DNA of 10,714 nucleotides from Collinsella sp. (lineage in GTDB: Bacteria > Actinomycetota > Coriobacteriia > Coriobacteriales > Coriobacteriaceae). Each line of letters opens with the position of its first letter. The stretch's first letter is position 1. The stretch spans positions 1 to 10,714 of the forward strand of contig DYAA01000005.1 of the NCBI GenBank assembly GCA_019419405.1, given 5' to 3'. The notes beneath the pieces were generated by a model. That model searched no databases. It worked only from the letters and a program-made list of their open reading frames with translations, and had not been told where the DNA came from. This document shows, one piece after another, positions 1 through 6,746 of the stretch. The position numbers were made by a program, and so were the translations under genes.

Positions 1-64
1 CTAAGCCCCATCGCGCCGAGAGTACTGCGGGGCCAGCCCGTGGGAGGCCAGGGCGCCGCTGACC
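1..64 (+). rRNA. rrf: 5S ribosomal RNA, 3' part only
   Basis: The first bases read AAGCCCCATCGCGCCGAGAG and continue through TACTGCGGGGCCAGCCCGTG to a GGCGCCGCTGACC end. This is the arrangement of the 3' half of bacterial 5S rRNA: the AAGCCCC segment, the GAGAGTACT loop, the GGGGCC/CCCGTGGGAGG arm and the 3' closing strand. The 5' half lies outside the window, so the 3' boundary cannot be confirmed by pairing with the 5' strand; the end given is an estimate. A terminator follows within about 35 bases, which fits the last gene of an rRNA operon. No tRNA gene is seen between the 5S RNA and that terminator. Confidence 0.85.
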
Positions 65-98
65 GGTGGACGGCACCGAGCCGTCATCGAGATTGAAG

Positions 99-130
99 AA
101 GGGGGAGGCCTCGCGGCCTGCCCCTTTTTT
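99..130 (+). terminator. Intrinsic terminator of the rRNA operon
   Basis: GGGG (101-104) and AGGCC (106-110) pair with GGCCT (115-119) and CCCC (121-124) around a TCGC loop. The stem has one G-G mismatch and is followed by six T residues (125-130), preceded by A residues that can extend the stem. This is a strong rightward Rho-independent terminator ending the 5S transcript. Read leftward it has only a CTTCTTC tail, so it would be a weaker stop for the opposing gene. Confidence 0.9.
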
Positions 131-140
131 GCGTTTACGG

Positions 141-163
141 GGTGTAAATGACTCAATTACACC
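141..163. repeat. Short inverted repeat between convergent transcripts
   Basis: GGTGTAA (141-147) is perfectly complementary to TTACACC (157-163) around a nine-base loop, ATGACTCAA. It sits between the rRNA terminator and the end of the leftward gene at 195. No run of T residues follows directly on either side, so it is not a clear terminator. It could be an RNA 3' end structure for the leftward gene, a binding site, or chance. Confidence 0.3.
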
Positions 164-194
164 AGACGATCTTGTTGTTTTCGGTATTGAGCCT

Positions 195-662
195 TTATTT
201 AAAGAAAATAAATCGTATAACAAGGGCAACTGCTATGGCCGCAATGATCATAAGCAGGATTGTCAGCTGATGCTGCTTGCGTCGTTTACTTGACGAAACG
301 AAGATTGACTTTCCCTGTTTTGGCGTTTCGAGATAGCGAGCCGAATGCGTCAAGGTTTGCTTGGGTCGAGGCCCTCTTTGTTGATGAGCGGCGGATGCTT
401 TCATCGGCTCATCACTAGCTACGCTGTTTTTAGATAATGGTGCGTCTTTCAGATATACAGGGTCTCCCGAGGCGACGCCCATATGTTTGCGCCCCGTTTG
501 CGCTTCTTCGAGTGTTTGATATCGGTTTCTTGTCACATATTTGGGCTCTGGGTCATTGATGGGCTCTTGCGAGATGTGGGGGCGATGGAATCGAATCGGT
601 TGCGGGCTGGATGCTTCGTCCTGCTCCGGCATAAACGTGTTGTCCTGTTTTTGATCGTCCAT
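195..662 (-). CDS. Hypothetical protein with C-terminal membrane anchor
   Basis: I do not recognise this 155-residue protein. Residues 1-120 are polar, rich in Gln, Pro, Ser, Lys and Glu, and look disordered. A basic patch KRRK (126-129) precedes a hydrophobic segment from residue 133 to the C-terminus (LTILLMIIAAIAVALVIRFI), so it is probably a single-pass protein anchored by its C-terminus, with the N-terminal part in the cytoplasm by the positive-inside rule. The start at 662 has AAGGG four bases upstream, and a TACAAT box lies at 701-706 on the same strand. The gene is transcribed toward the rRNA operon and is divergent from the heat-shock gene. Its base composition is clearly lower in GC than the genes downstream. 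It could be a lineage-specific gene or, less likely, a chance open frame; the hydrophobic tail after a basic patch and the start signals favour a real gene. Confidence 0.6.
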   Translation of the reverse strand: MDDQKQDNTFMPEQDEASSPQPIRFHRPHISQEPINDPEPKYVTRNRYQTLEEAQTGRKHMGVASGDPVYLKDAPLSKNSVASDEPMKASAAHQQRGPRPKQTLTHSARYLETPKQGKSIFVSSSKRRKQHQLTILLMIIAAIAVALVIRFIFFK

Positions 663-700
663 GATGCCCTTAGTTCGTCATCAATATCGTGTATGCGCCC

Positions 701-706
701 ATTGTA
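701..706 (-). promoter_or_regulatory. Candidate -10 box for the leftward hypothetical gene
   Basis: TACAAT on the minus strand (context GGCTTACAATGGG) lies 38 bases before the start codon at 662. The same hexamer occurs upstream of four other genes in this window, which supports a promoter role. No convincing -35 hexamer is visible at 16-18 bases. Confidence 0.45.
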
Positions 707-806
707 AGCCAGCCGTCTAGTTTTGATGGGATTGCATACATTATTTAAGCCTTCGTTCAAATTCCGTTTATTAGACAAAACCTTAGTCAACCAGACTCAG
801 ATATGC

Positions 807-837
807 TTATATCAATAGACTCAAAAAACTTTATAGT
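807..837 (+). promoter_or_regulatory. Candidate promoter of the small heat-shock gene
   Basis: TATAGT at 832-837 matches five of six positions of the -10 consensus and lies in a very AT-rich stretch; TTATAT at 807-812 is a poor -35 candidate at a long 19-base spacing. A second possibility is TATATA at 843-848. Two copies of AGACTCA at 793-799 and 817-823 lie 24 bases apart just upstream or inside this region and may be regulator half-sites. The exact promoter cannot be fixed from sequence alone. Confidence 0.35.
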
Positions 838-856
838 CGATGTATATATAAGAAGC

Positions 857-895
857 GGTTGGGCATATATATGAGCGTCAAAAGAAGTCCCAACC
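857..895 (+). repeat. Stem-loop in the heat-shock gene leader
   Basis: GGTTGGG (857-863) is perfectly complementary to CCCAACC (889-895) with a 25-base loop that itself begins with the palindrome CATATATATG (864-873). It lies 42 bases before the start codon at 938, downstream of the best -10 candidate, so it would be in the 5' untranslated RNA. A role in regulating translation or as a protein binding site is inferred only. Confidence 0.45.
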
Positions 896-913
896 ACCTA
901 GAAGATGGCTCGG

Positions 914-937
914 CAGTCCTTACAAGGAGTGGTAAAC
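914..937 (+). promoter_or_regulatory. Shine-Dalgarno within a small hairpin, heat-shock gene
   Basis: The ribosome binding site AAGGAG (924-929) lies eight bases before ATG 938 and decides the start choice. Directly upstream, TCCT (917-920) can pair with AGGA (925-928) around a TACA loop, with C914-G931 and A915-T930 extending the stem past a G-G mismatch. The ribosome binding site is therefore potentially masked at low temperature, as in known heat-shock RNA thermometers. The site is visible; the thermosensor role is inference. Confidence 0.5.
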
Positions 938-1369
938 ATGGCAAGCATGGTTCCTTATCGTTCGGTTTTTGGCGTCCGTCCTTCTGCTAGCTCGCTGTTC
1001 GATCTGTTTGATGATATGACCGATCTGGCAAACAACTCGATTGCTTCCAAGGCGTTCCCCGTTGATGTCGAGGACAAGGGCGATGGTTATGAGGTCAAGG
1101 CCTATCTGACCGGCGTCGCTAAGGATGATATCGACGTTGAGCTTAACGAGGGTCGCCTGTCGATTAGCGTGAACGTTGTGGAGGACGAGGAGAACGAGGG
1201 CAAGAACTTCCTGCAGAAGGAGTTTAGCTCGTACAGCGCGACGCGCGGCGTGTATCTGAAGGACGCTTCGAGCGAGGGCCTTTCGGCTAAGTATGCTGAC
1301 GGCATCCTGACCGTTACGGTTCCCAAGATTGTCGAGAAGAAGAACGTTACGAAGATCTCCATCGACTAA
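938..1369 (+). CDS. hsp20: Hsp20 / alpha-crystallin family small heat-shock protein
   Basis: This 143-residue protein is a small heat-shock protein, an ATP-independent cytoplasmic chaperone that holds unfolding proteins for refolding by other chaperones. The alpha-crystallin domain begins around FPVDVEDKGDGYEVKAYLTG and ends with ADGILTVTVPK, which carries the family's conserved G-x-L signature near the C-terminus. The length is typical. The start at 938 is preferred because AAGGAG lies eight bases upstream; an in-frame ATG at 905 has no ribosome binding site and would add 11 residues (MARQSLQGVVN) encoded by the leader. The gene stands alone with a 275-base AT-rich upstream region, and its leader contains hairpins that could control translation. 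It ends at a strong hairpin shared with the convergent gene. Family assignment is secure; the regulation is inferred. Confidence 0.93.
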   Translation: MASMVPYRSVFGVRPSASSLFDLFDDMTDLANNSIASKAFPVDVEDKGDGYEVKAYLTGVAKDDIDVELNEGRLSISVNVVEDEENEGKNFLQKEFSSYSATRGVYLKDASSEGLSAKYADGILTVTVPKIVEKKNVTKISID

Positions 1370-1403
1370 CGATGGCTCTGCTTCAATCGAGAGTATGAGT
1401 TAA

Positions 1404-1438
1404 GGGGGGGGCTGGGAAGTGATTCCCAGCCCCCCTTT
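1404..1438 (+). terminator. Hairpin terminator between convergent genes
   Basis: A run of G residues followed by CTGGGAA pairs with TTCCCAGCCCCCC around a GTGA loop (1419-1422), giving a perfect stem of at least 13 pairs (1406-1418 with 1423-1435). The rightward tail is TTTGTTGTCTT, suitable for ending the heat-shock transcript. The very stable stem could also stop leftward transcription of the gene ending at 1453, although its leftward tail is less T-rich. Confidence 0.88.
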
Positions 1439-1452
1439 GTTGTCTTGAGGGG

Positions 1453-2262
1453 CTATTGAATTGTTGTCGGTTGATACTGGCTTGCAGGGCGTATCGAGAG
1501 CTTCCGCGGCCCTTGAAGACGGGTGGCAGAACTGCCGAGTTCATCATCGAGACTTGCATCAAGCGCGTTGGCATAGCTTTTGACGGTAAGGCTTGGACGA
1601 TTATTGTCCTGGCTGATGTGCATGGCGATGAGTTGTTCGGTGCGATCGGTAACAAGTTCGCGCGCGGCTTCGGCGGCCTGGTTGTTGGAGAGGTGCCCCT
1701 TTGTGGACAGGATGCGCTCCTGAAGAAAGCGGGGGTACGCTCCTTCGCGCAACATAGTTACATCGTGGTTACTTTCGAGCGCGAGAACTCGACAGTCTTT
1801 GAGGATGCCTATGGCCTTGCTCGATAACTCTCCGGTGTCGGTGGCAAACCCAATGGAATCATCGAGAGCATTAAATCGATAGCCGACAGGATTGATGACA
1901 TCGTGCGATGTTGAGTAGGTTTGCACGTGGATGCCGGCAATGGGGAGCGTGTCGCCGGGGTCAAATTCCTCTACGGGCAGGTGCGCGAGGTTTTCTTTGC
2001 ATGAAAGGGTATCCCTGCTGGCAAAGAGGGGACCATGCCAGTGCTTGCACCATACATCGAGCCCCTTGATATGGTCACCATGCTCATGGGTGATTACAAG
2101 AGCGGCGACGTCGTCTGCCGAGAGGCCAAGCTCCGCCATGCGTTTAAGTGTCTCGCGGCGGGACAGGCCGTTGTCGATCATGATGAGCCCCTGAGGCCCC
2201 TCGACGAGTGCGCAGTTGCCTTTTGAGCCGCTGCCGAGGATATGAAGGTGCAGGCGAGACAT
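1453..2262 (-). CDS. yycJ: MBL-fold metallohydrolase, YycJ/WalJ-like
   Basis: The 269-residue product is a metallo-beta-lactamase-fold hydrolase. The N-terminus HILGSGSKGNC and the motif ITHEHGDHIKG, with H59, H61, D63 and H64 as metal ligands, match the YycJ/WalJ group; later ligands are likely the His of YSTSHD, the Asp of GFATDTGE and the His of MHISQDNN. Family members act on nucleic acids: YycJ of Bacillus has been described as a DNA exonuclease and is linked to cell-wall and DNA repair phenotypes. No WalK/WalR two-component genes are in this window. The start at 2262 is preferred because the protein family begins at this point; an in-frame ATG at 2343 would overlap tilS and add 27 residues unlike the family. 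The ribosome binding site is weak (TTTGGAA). It is divergent from tilS with a 48-base gap. Confidence 0.88.
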   Translation of the reverse strand: MSRLHLHILGSGSKGNCALVEGPQGLIMIDNGLSRRETLKRMAELGLSADDVAALVITHEHGDHIKGLDVWCKHWHGPLFASRDTLSCKENLAHLPVEEFDPGDTLPIAGIHVQTYSTSHDVINPVGYRFNALDDSIGFATDTGELSSKAIGILKDCRVLALESNHDVTMLREGAYPRFLQERILSTKGHLSNNQAAEAARELVTDRTEQLIAMHISQDNNRPSLTVKSYANALDASLDDELGSSATRLQGPRKLSIRPASQYQPTTIQ

Positions 2263-2276
2263 AAGATTCCAAAGGA

Positions 2277-2282
2277 TACAAT
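2277..2282 (+). promoter_or_regulatory. Candidate -10 box for tilS
   Basis: TACAAT in the context GGATACAATGAGTGCGG lies 28 bases upstream of the tilS start, in the 48-base gap to the divergent gene. It would give a very short leader with the AGGAGG at 2299-2304 immediately inside. No clear -35 hexamer is present. Confidence 0.5.
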
Positions 2283-2310
2283 GAGTGCGGACGAATAGAG
2301 GAGGAAGCGA

Positions 2311-3852
2311 ATGCCAACGGTATCTCAGCACTATGGACATCATGCCGCGCCGAGGACGGATAAGAGCGTCCTGGCAACGCGGCAGGCCGCTGCCCCCGTA
2401 GTGCTCATGGTATCAGGCGGTGCGGACTCGACGGCGCTGCTCCTTATGGCTTGCACATCAAAGCTGGATATCCAGGACGGGCGCGGCGTCGCTCCCATTG
2501 CGCGCGAGCGATTGCACGTGCTGCATGTAAACCATCATCTGCGCGGGGAGGCATCCGATGGCGACGAGGCCTTTGTACGTGACCTGTGCGCGCAATACGG
2601 CTTGCCGCTGTGTGTTGAGCATGCCTATTTTGATGACGAATCGGGCAATATCGAGGCTGCGGCTCGCGAGGTGCGCTATGCCGCGGCACGGAGATATGTT
2701 CGCGAACTTTGTGCCGAATCGGGCGCACCGCGGACGGCGGCTCGTATCTGTACCGCGCATACTTCGTCGGACCGCGCGGAAACATTTTTGATGAATGCCA
2801 TTAAAGGGTCGGGTCCCGCGGGTCTATCGAGCATTCCGCGCCGTCGGAACATTGTGGTTCGCCCCTTGCTCGACCTCACGCACGATGAGCTCGTGAGCTA
2901 TCTGCAGGTGCACGGTCAGCCATGGCGGGAAGATGAAAGCAACGAGGACGTTTCGTACCTGCGCAACTATGTACGCCATCGGGTGATGCCGGTGGTGGCA
3001 CAGCGCAACGCGAGCGTCTGTAAGACGATTGGCGCCGCTTGCGAAATTCTGGGCGACGAAGACGCCTTTCTTTTCCAGCTTTCGGCACAGGCGTTTCGAA
3101 GCTGCCTGCGCAAGGAAGCGGCGGGCGCACTTGTGCTCGATGCGCGCCGTCTTGCCGCCGCTGAGGTTGCGATTGCACGGCGTATCGTGCGATTGGCGAT
3201 TAAGCGCATCGATCCCGACGCGCGACCGGAGATGCGGCACGTGGAGCGCGTGCTCGCCTGCGTCGCTGCGGGCTCGGGCTCGGTTACGCTTCCTGCGGGA
3301 ATTGATGCCCGTGTGGAGTTTGGCACGCTGGCGTTCAAGGCCCCGGCGGCGCGCGAGGGTTTAGTGGCCGATTGGATCTCCGTTCCCGGTCGTCTGCCGC
3401 TGGGGGCGGGGCATATGCTGACAGCGGAGCCGATGGCTGTGGAGCCGGGGTGCAATATCGTGCACCGTGCCCGCGAGCTTGCTGCTGCCGGAAAGGTTGC
3501 GGCCTTGGTGGATGCGGCGGCCCTGGGGTTTGCCGACCGCGATAGCGAGCGGATGTTAGCCGGCTCGCGCGGGGAGATTCCCACCGAGGCACGATCGGCG
3601 CGCCTGTGGGTGGATAGCCCTGTGCCGGGAGACGTGATGTGCCCGTTGGGGATGAACGGCCGAAGCAAGAAAGTGTCAGACCTGTTGAACGAGGCGCGCA
3701 TTCCTGTTTCAGACCGCTCTGGCGTACCCGTGGTAAGAACGGCTCCGGGAGGTGCCGTGGTGTGGGTCGCCGGAGTTCGCGCGGACGAGCGTTTTAAGTG
3801 CACGGCCGCAACGCGCGTGGCATATCTGCTCCGCGTGGTCGATGCGGAATAG
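2311..3852 (+). CDS. tilS: tRNA(Ile)-lysidine synthetase TilS
   Basis: TilS uses ATP to attach lysine to C34 of the CAU-anticodon isoleucine tRNA, changing both its codon reading (AUA) and its charging; it is normally essential. The 513-residue protein has the PP-loop SGGADS (residues 35-40), followed by LHVNHHLRGEASDGDEAFV, the NIEAAAREVRYAA helix, TAHTSSDRAETFLMNAIKG, and the LLDLTHDELVSYL and DESNEDVSYLRNYVRHRVMP segments that define TilS rather than TtcA. The C-terminal part contains the TilS substrate-binding region near GDVMCPLGMNGRSKKVSDLL. It is somewhat longer than the E. coli enzyme. The start at 2311 has AGGAGG six bases upstream and a TACAAT box at 2277. It is the first gene of the tilS-hpt-ftsH cluster, with 147 bases to hpt. 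Confidence 0.95.
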   Translation: MPTVSQHYGHHAAPRTDKSVLATRQAAAPVVLMVSGGADSTALLLMACTSKLDIQDGRGVAPIARERLHVLHVNHHLRGEASDGDEAFVRDLCAQYGLPLCVEHAYFDDESGNIEAAAREVRYAAARRYVRELCAESGAPRTAARICTAHTSSDRAETFLMNAIKGSGPAGLSSIPRRRNIVVRPLLDLTHDELVSYLQVHGQPWREDESNEDVSYLRNYVRHRVMPVVAQRNASVCKTIGAACEILGDEDAFLFQLSAQAFRSCLRKEAAGALVLDARRLAAAEVAIARRIVRLAIKRIDPDARPEMRHVERVLACVAAGSGSVTLPAGIDARVEFGTLAFKAPAAREGLVADWISVPGRLPLGAGHMLTAEPMAVEPGCNIVHRARELAAAGKVAALVDAAALGFADRDSERMLAGSRGEIPTEARSARLWVDSPVPGDVMCPLGMNGRSKKVSDLLNEARIPVSDRSGVPVVRTAPGGAVVWVAGVRADERFKCTAATRVAYLLRVVDAE

Positions 3853-3903
3853 CGTCCCACGCCTGCTATTCTGTGCGACGTTGACGGTATTCCCGCGCTG
3901 ATG

Positions 3904-3934
3904 GCGCACGGGCTGGTAAATTTACCCCGTGCGC
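3904..3934. repeat. Nested palindromes in the hpt promoter, operator candidate
   Basis: GCGCACGGG (3904-3912) is perfectly complementary to CCCGTGCGC (3926-3934), and inside lies a perfect 12-base palindrome GGTAAATTTACC (3915-3926). The two dyads have slightly different centres. They occupy the place of the -35 element just upstream of the TGCTAGAAT box at 3935. No T-run follows, so it is a poor terminator for tilS. A repressor or activator binding site controlling hpt-ftsH is the most plausible reading, but no regulator is identified. Confidence 0.5.
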
Positions 3935-3943
3935 TGCTAGAAT
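3935..3943 (+). promoter_or_regulatory. Extended -10 promoter for hpt-ftsH
   Basis: TGCTAGAAT combines an extended -10 TG with TAGAAT, one mismatch from TATAAT, 56 bases before the hpt start. The -35 position is occupied by the palindrome rather than a recognisable hexamer, which fits an extended -10 or an activator-dependent promoter. A similar sequence, TGCTATTCT at 3864-3872, might be a second, upstream promoter. Confidence 0.55.
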
Positions 3944-3999
3944 GTGAAGTTCGCGTCCATACGGCGGTGTGTGGGCGATAAGCACAAGAAAGGGTTGTC

Positions 4000-4548
4000 A
4001 TGGCTTCTCAACATCCGGATATCGAGAAGGTTCTGTTCACGCAGGAGGATATCGACGGTATCGTCTCTCGCCTAGGCGAGCAGATTACTCGCGACTACGC
4101 GGGTAAGGATCTGGTGCTGATTGCGGTCCTGCGCGGCGCCGTGGTCTTTATGGGCGACCTGATGCGTAAGATCGAGCTGCCGACCAACATCGATTTCATG
4201 GCTGTTTCGAGCTACGGCGACGGTGTGAAGTCCTCGGGTATCGTGCGTATCATTAAGGACCTGGATATCGACATCCGCGGTCGCGACGTGCTGATCGTCG
4301 AGGACATTCTGGACTCGGGCCTGACGCTCAAGTATCTGATGAAGAACCTCGAGAGCCGCAAGCCCGCTTCTCTGGAGGTCGCTGCCTTCCTGTGGAAGGA
4401 CGTTGAGGGCCGCGTCTCGGCCATCACGCCCAAGTATGTTGGAACCCATTGCCCCGATGCCTTTGTGGTGGGCTACGGCCTCGACTATGCCGAGCGCTAT
4501 CGCAACCTTCCGTATCTGGGCATTTTGAAACCGGAGGTTTATTCGTAA
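4000..4548 (+). CDS. hpt: Hypoxanthine/guanine phosphoribosyltransferase
   Basis: This 182-residue enzyme salvages purines, joining hypoxanthine or guanine to PRPP to make IMP or GMP in the cytoplasm. The PRPP-binding signature VLIVEDILDSGLTL is at residues 97-110, with E101-D102 and the catalytic D105. The N-terminal LIAVLRGAVVFMGDLMRKIE contains the LRGA loop, and the C-terminal VGYGLDYAERYRNLPYLGIL is the typical purine-binding and metal-binding tail. Length is normal for bacterial Hpt. AAAGGG lies five bases upstream of the ATG. The gene has its own promoter-like region with a palindrome, and ftsH begins one base after its stop, so the two are almost certainly co-transcribed. This order with tilS is seen in many Gram-positive genomes. 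Confidence 0.96.
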   Translation: MASQHPDIEKVLFTQEDIDGIVSRLGEQITRDYAGKDLVLIAVLRGAVVFMGDLMRKIELPTNIDFMAVSSYGDGVKSSGIVRIIKDLDIDIRGRDVLIVEDILDSGLTLKYLMKNLESRKPASLEVAAFLWKDVEGRVSAITPKYVGTHCPDAFVVGYGLDYAERYRNLPYLGILKPEVYS

Positions 4549-4549
4549 G

Positions 4550-6697
4550 ATGCCCGACGACCGTAACGATAACAATTCCCAGACTCCCCGGGAGCCTAAG
4601 ATCCCGGGGATGCCCGGAGGCAAGAAGCCCACGCGTACGGGCTGGCTGTATTTTCTTTTGGCTTGCGCGCTTCTGGGCTATGCCTTCTTTAATATGGGCT
4701 CCGGCTTTGCCAGCTCCAGCAATACCGTTAAGCTCGCGACGAGCGAGATGGTCAGCGCCATCAAGCAGGATCGCGTCGAAGATCTGACCTATACGGTTCA
4801 AGACGGAAGCGTGACGGGTCATTACTGGAAGACGAAGAAGGACAAGGGCGATACGAGCGAGCTCAAGAGCTTCTCCTCGACCTATGTCGGCTCCGATTCG
4901 CTTGCCGAGCTCATGGCGGAGCACCCCGATACCAAGTACATCGTCAACACCAACGATCCCGATTTTTGGGGCGACTTGGCGATGAGTGTGCTTCCGACGA
5001 TCGCCCTTATCGCCATCATGTTCTACTTTATGCGCCAGATGATGGGCGCCAACAACAGGAACATGCAGTTTGGCAAGACCAACGCCAAGACCAACGAGGC
5101 CACACGCCCCAAGGTCAAGTTTGAAGACGTTGCCGGCGTGGACGAGGCAGTCGAGGAGCTCGAGGAGATCCGTGACTTTTTGAGCGATCCGGATCGCTAT
5201 CGCAAGCTGGGCGCCAAGATCCCGCGTGGCGTGTTGCTGGTTGGCCCTCCGGGCACCGGTAAAACGCTGCTGGCCAAGGCCGTTGCCGGCGAGGCGGGCG
5301 TGCCGTTCTTTAGCATCTCGGGTTCCGACTTTGTCGAGATGTTCGTGGGTGTCGGCGCCAGCCGTGTGCGTGACCTCTTTAAGGAGGCCAAGTCCCAGGC
5401 CCCGTCGATCATCTTCATCGATGAGATCGATGCCGTGGGACGTCAGCGCGGAGCTGGTCTGGGCGGCGGTCACGACGAGCGCGAGCAGACGCTCAACCAG
5501 CTGCTGGTCGAGATGGACGGCTTTGAGGAAAGCGAGTCGGTCATCCTGATCGCTGCGACCAACCGTCCTGACATCCTGGATCCGGCATTGCTGCGTCCCG
5601 GCCGTTTTGACCGTCAGGTTACGGTCGACCGTCCGGATGTGAAGGGCCGCGAGCAGATCTTGCGCGTGCATGCCGAGAACAAGCCGATGGACGAGGACGT
5701 TAAGTTTGAGAAGCTCGCCCAGATGACCGTTGGCTTTACTGGTGCCGATTTGGCGAACCTGCTCAACGAGTCTGCGTTGCTGGCCGCTCGCCGTCATCGT
5801 TCCGTGATCTCGATGGACGAGGTCGAGGAATCGATGGAGCGCGTGATTGCCGGACCGCAGCGCAAGGGTCGCGTGATGACCGAGGCCGAGCGCACCACGA
5901 TTGCCTACCACGAGAGCGGTCACGCCCTGGTGGGCCACATCCTGGAGCACTTCGATCCGGTCCACAAGATCTCGATCGTCAGCCGCGGTCAGGCTCTGGG
6001 CTACACGCTGCAGCTTCCGCAGGAGGACCACTTCCTCAAGACCAAGAACGAGATGCTCGACGAGCTCGCCGTGTTCTTGGGCGGTCGCGTTGCCGAGGAG
6101 CTCATGTGCGATGACATTACGTCGGGCGCGAGCAACGATCTGGAGCGCGCAACCAAGATGGCGCGCGAGATGGTCACGCGCCTGGGCATGAGCGAGGAGC
6201 TGGGCACGCAAGTGTTTGGCGAGGCGCAACATCAGGTGTTCCTTGGTCGCGATTACGCCGATCACCAGGATTACTCCGAGGAGACGGCGCGCCGTATCGA
6301 TATCGAGGTTCAGCGCATTATGCGTGAGGCCCATCGTCGTGCGGTCGAGATCCTGGACGCCCGTCGCGATCAGCTCGATCTGATGGCGAAGGTGCTGCTT
6401 GAGCGCGAGACCGTCGAAGGCGACGCCGTGAACGCCCTGCTCGACAACGAGTGGGATGCCTACCTTGAGCGCGAGGGCGATATCCTGGCGGCCAAGGAGG
6501 AGCGCAACGCCAAGGCGGCCGGCATGCCGACCAAGAAGCGTGCGCCTCGCATGAGCGAGGAGGAACTTGCGGCAGATGCCGCGGCCTTTGCGCAGGCGGC
6601 CATGCAGGAGGATGCCGAAGCCGCATTCGATGATGCTGACGATGACCATGCCGTCGTCGGTGCCGATGTCGACACCGACGACGACGCCGACAAATAG
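4550..6697 (+). CDS. ftsH: ATP-dependent zinc metalloprotease FtsH
   Basis: FtsH is a membrane-anchored AAA+ protease that forms hexamers and degrades misassembled membrane proteins and selected cytoplasmic regulators. The 715-residue product has transmembrane segments at about 31-48 and 144-163 flanking an extracytoplasmic domain, Walker A GPPGTGKT (232-239), Walker B IIFIDEID (287-294), the second region of homology ATNRPDILDPALLRPGRFDR (336-355), the zinc site HESGH (454-458) and the third ligand D530 in SNDLERAT. All catalytic residues are intact. The C-terminus is unusual: an alanine-rich stretch and then a very acidic tail rich in Asp. The start follows the hpt stop by one base, and its ribosome binding site GGAGG (4533-4537) lies inside hpt, so translation may be coupled. 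A terminator follows at 6709. Confidence 0.97.
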   Translation: MPDDRNDNNSQTPREPKIPGMPGGKKPTRTGWLYFLLACALLGYAFFNMGSGFASSSNTVKLATSEMVSAIKQDRVEDLTYTVQDGSVTGHYWKTKKDKGDTSELKSFSSTYVGSDSLAELMAEHPDTKYIVNTNDPDFWGDLAMSVLPTIALIAIMFYFMRQMMGANNRNMQFGKTNAKTNEATRPKVKFEDVAGVDEAVEELEEIRDFLSDPDRYRKLGAKIPRGVLLVGPPGTGKTLLAKAVAGEAGVPFFSISGSDFVEMFVGVGASRVRDLFKEAKSQAPSIIFIDEIDAVGRQRGAGLGGGHDEREQTLNQLLVEMDGFEESESVILIAATNRPDILDPALLRPGRFDRQVTVDRPDVKGREQILRVHAENKPMDEDVKFEKLAQMTVGFTGADLANLLNESALLAARRHRSVISMDEVEESMERVIAGPQRKGRVMTEAERTTIAYHESGHALVGHILEHFDPVHKISIVSRGQALGYTLQLPQEDHFLKTKNEMLDELAVFLGGRVAEELMCDDITSGASNDLERATKMAREMVTRLGMSEELGTQVFGEAQHQVFLGRDYADHQDYSEETARRIDIEVQRIMREAHRRAVEILDARRDQLDLMAKVLLERETVEGDAVNALLDNEWDAYLEREGDILAAKEERNAKAAGMPTKKRAPRMSEEELAADAAAFAQAAMQEDAEAAFDDADDDHAVVGADVDTDDDADK

Positions 6698-6708
6698 TCT
6701 TTGTGGCG

Positions 6709-6742
6709 AAAGCCTCCGCGGGGAAACCTGCGGAGGCTTTTT
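6709..6742 (+). terminator. Intrinsic terminator of ftsH
   Basis: AAAGCCTCCGC (6709-6719) pairs perfectly with GCGGAGGCTTT (6730-6740) around a ten-base loop, and the T-run continues TTTTTCC then TTTG. It lies 12 bases after the ftsH stop and is a clear end for the tilS-hpt-ftsH transcription region. Confidence 0.93.
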
Positions 6743-6746
6743 CCTT

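Noticed and set aside
66..293. Rightward open frame of 75 codons after the 5S gene
   Set aside because: It runs through the rRNA terminator hairpin, has no ribosome binding site and overlaps the better-supported leftward gene.
905..937. Upstream in-frame ATG for hsp20
   Set aside because: It has no ribosome binding site, while ATG 938 has AAGGAG at eight bases; using 905 would make the ribosome binding site part of the coding region.
2263..2343. Longer start for the YycJ-like gene
   Set aside because: It would overlap the start of divergent tilS and its promoter and adds 27 residues not seen in the family.
2967..4001. Long leftward open frame opposite tilS (344 codons)
   Set aside because: It is antisense to a clear TilS gene, its product is low-complexity Ser/Arg/Ala-rich, and it covers the hpt promoter.
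4424..6649. Leftward open frame of 741 codons opposite ftsH
   Set aside because: A shadow produced by the codon bias of ftsH on the other strand; the product is Leu/His/Gly-rich with no recognisable domain.
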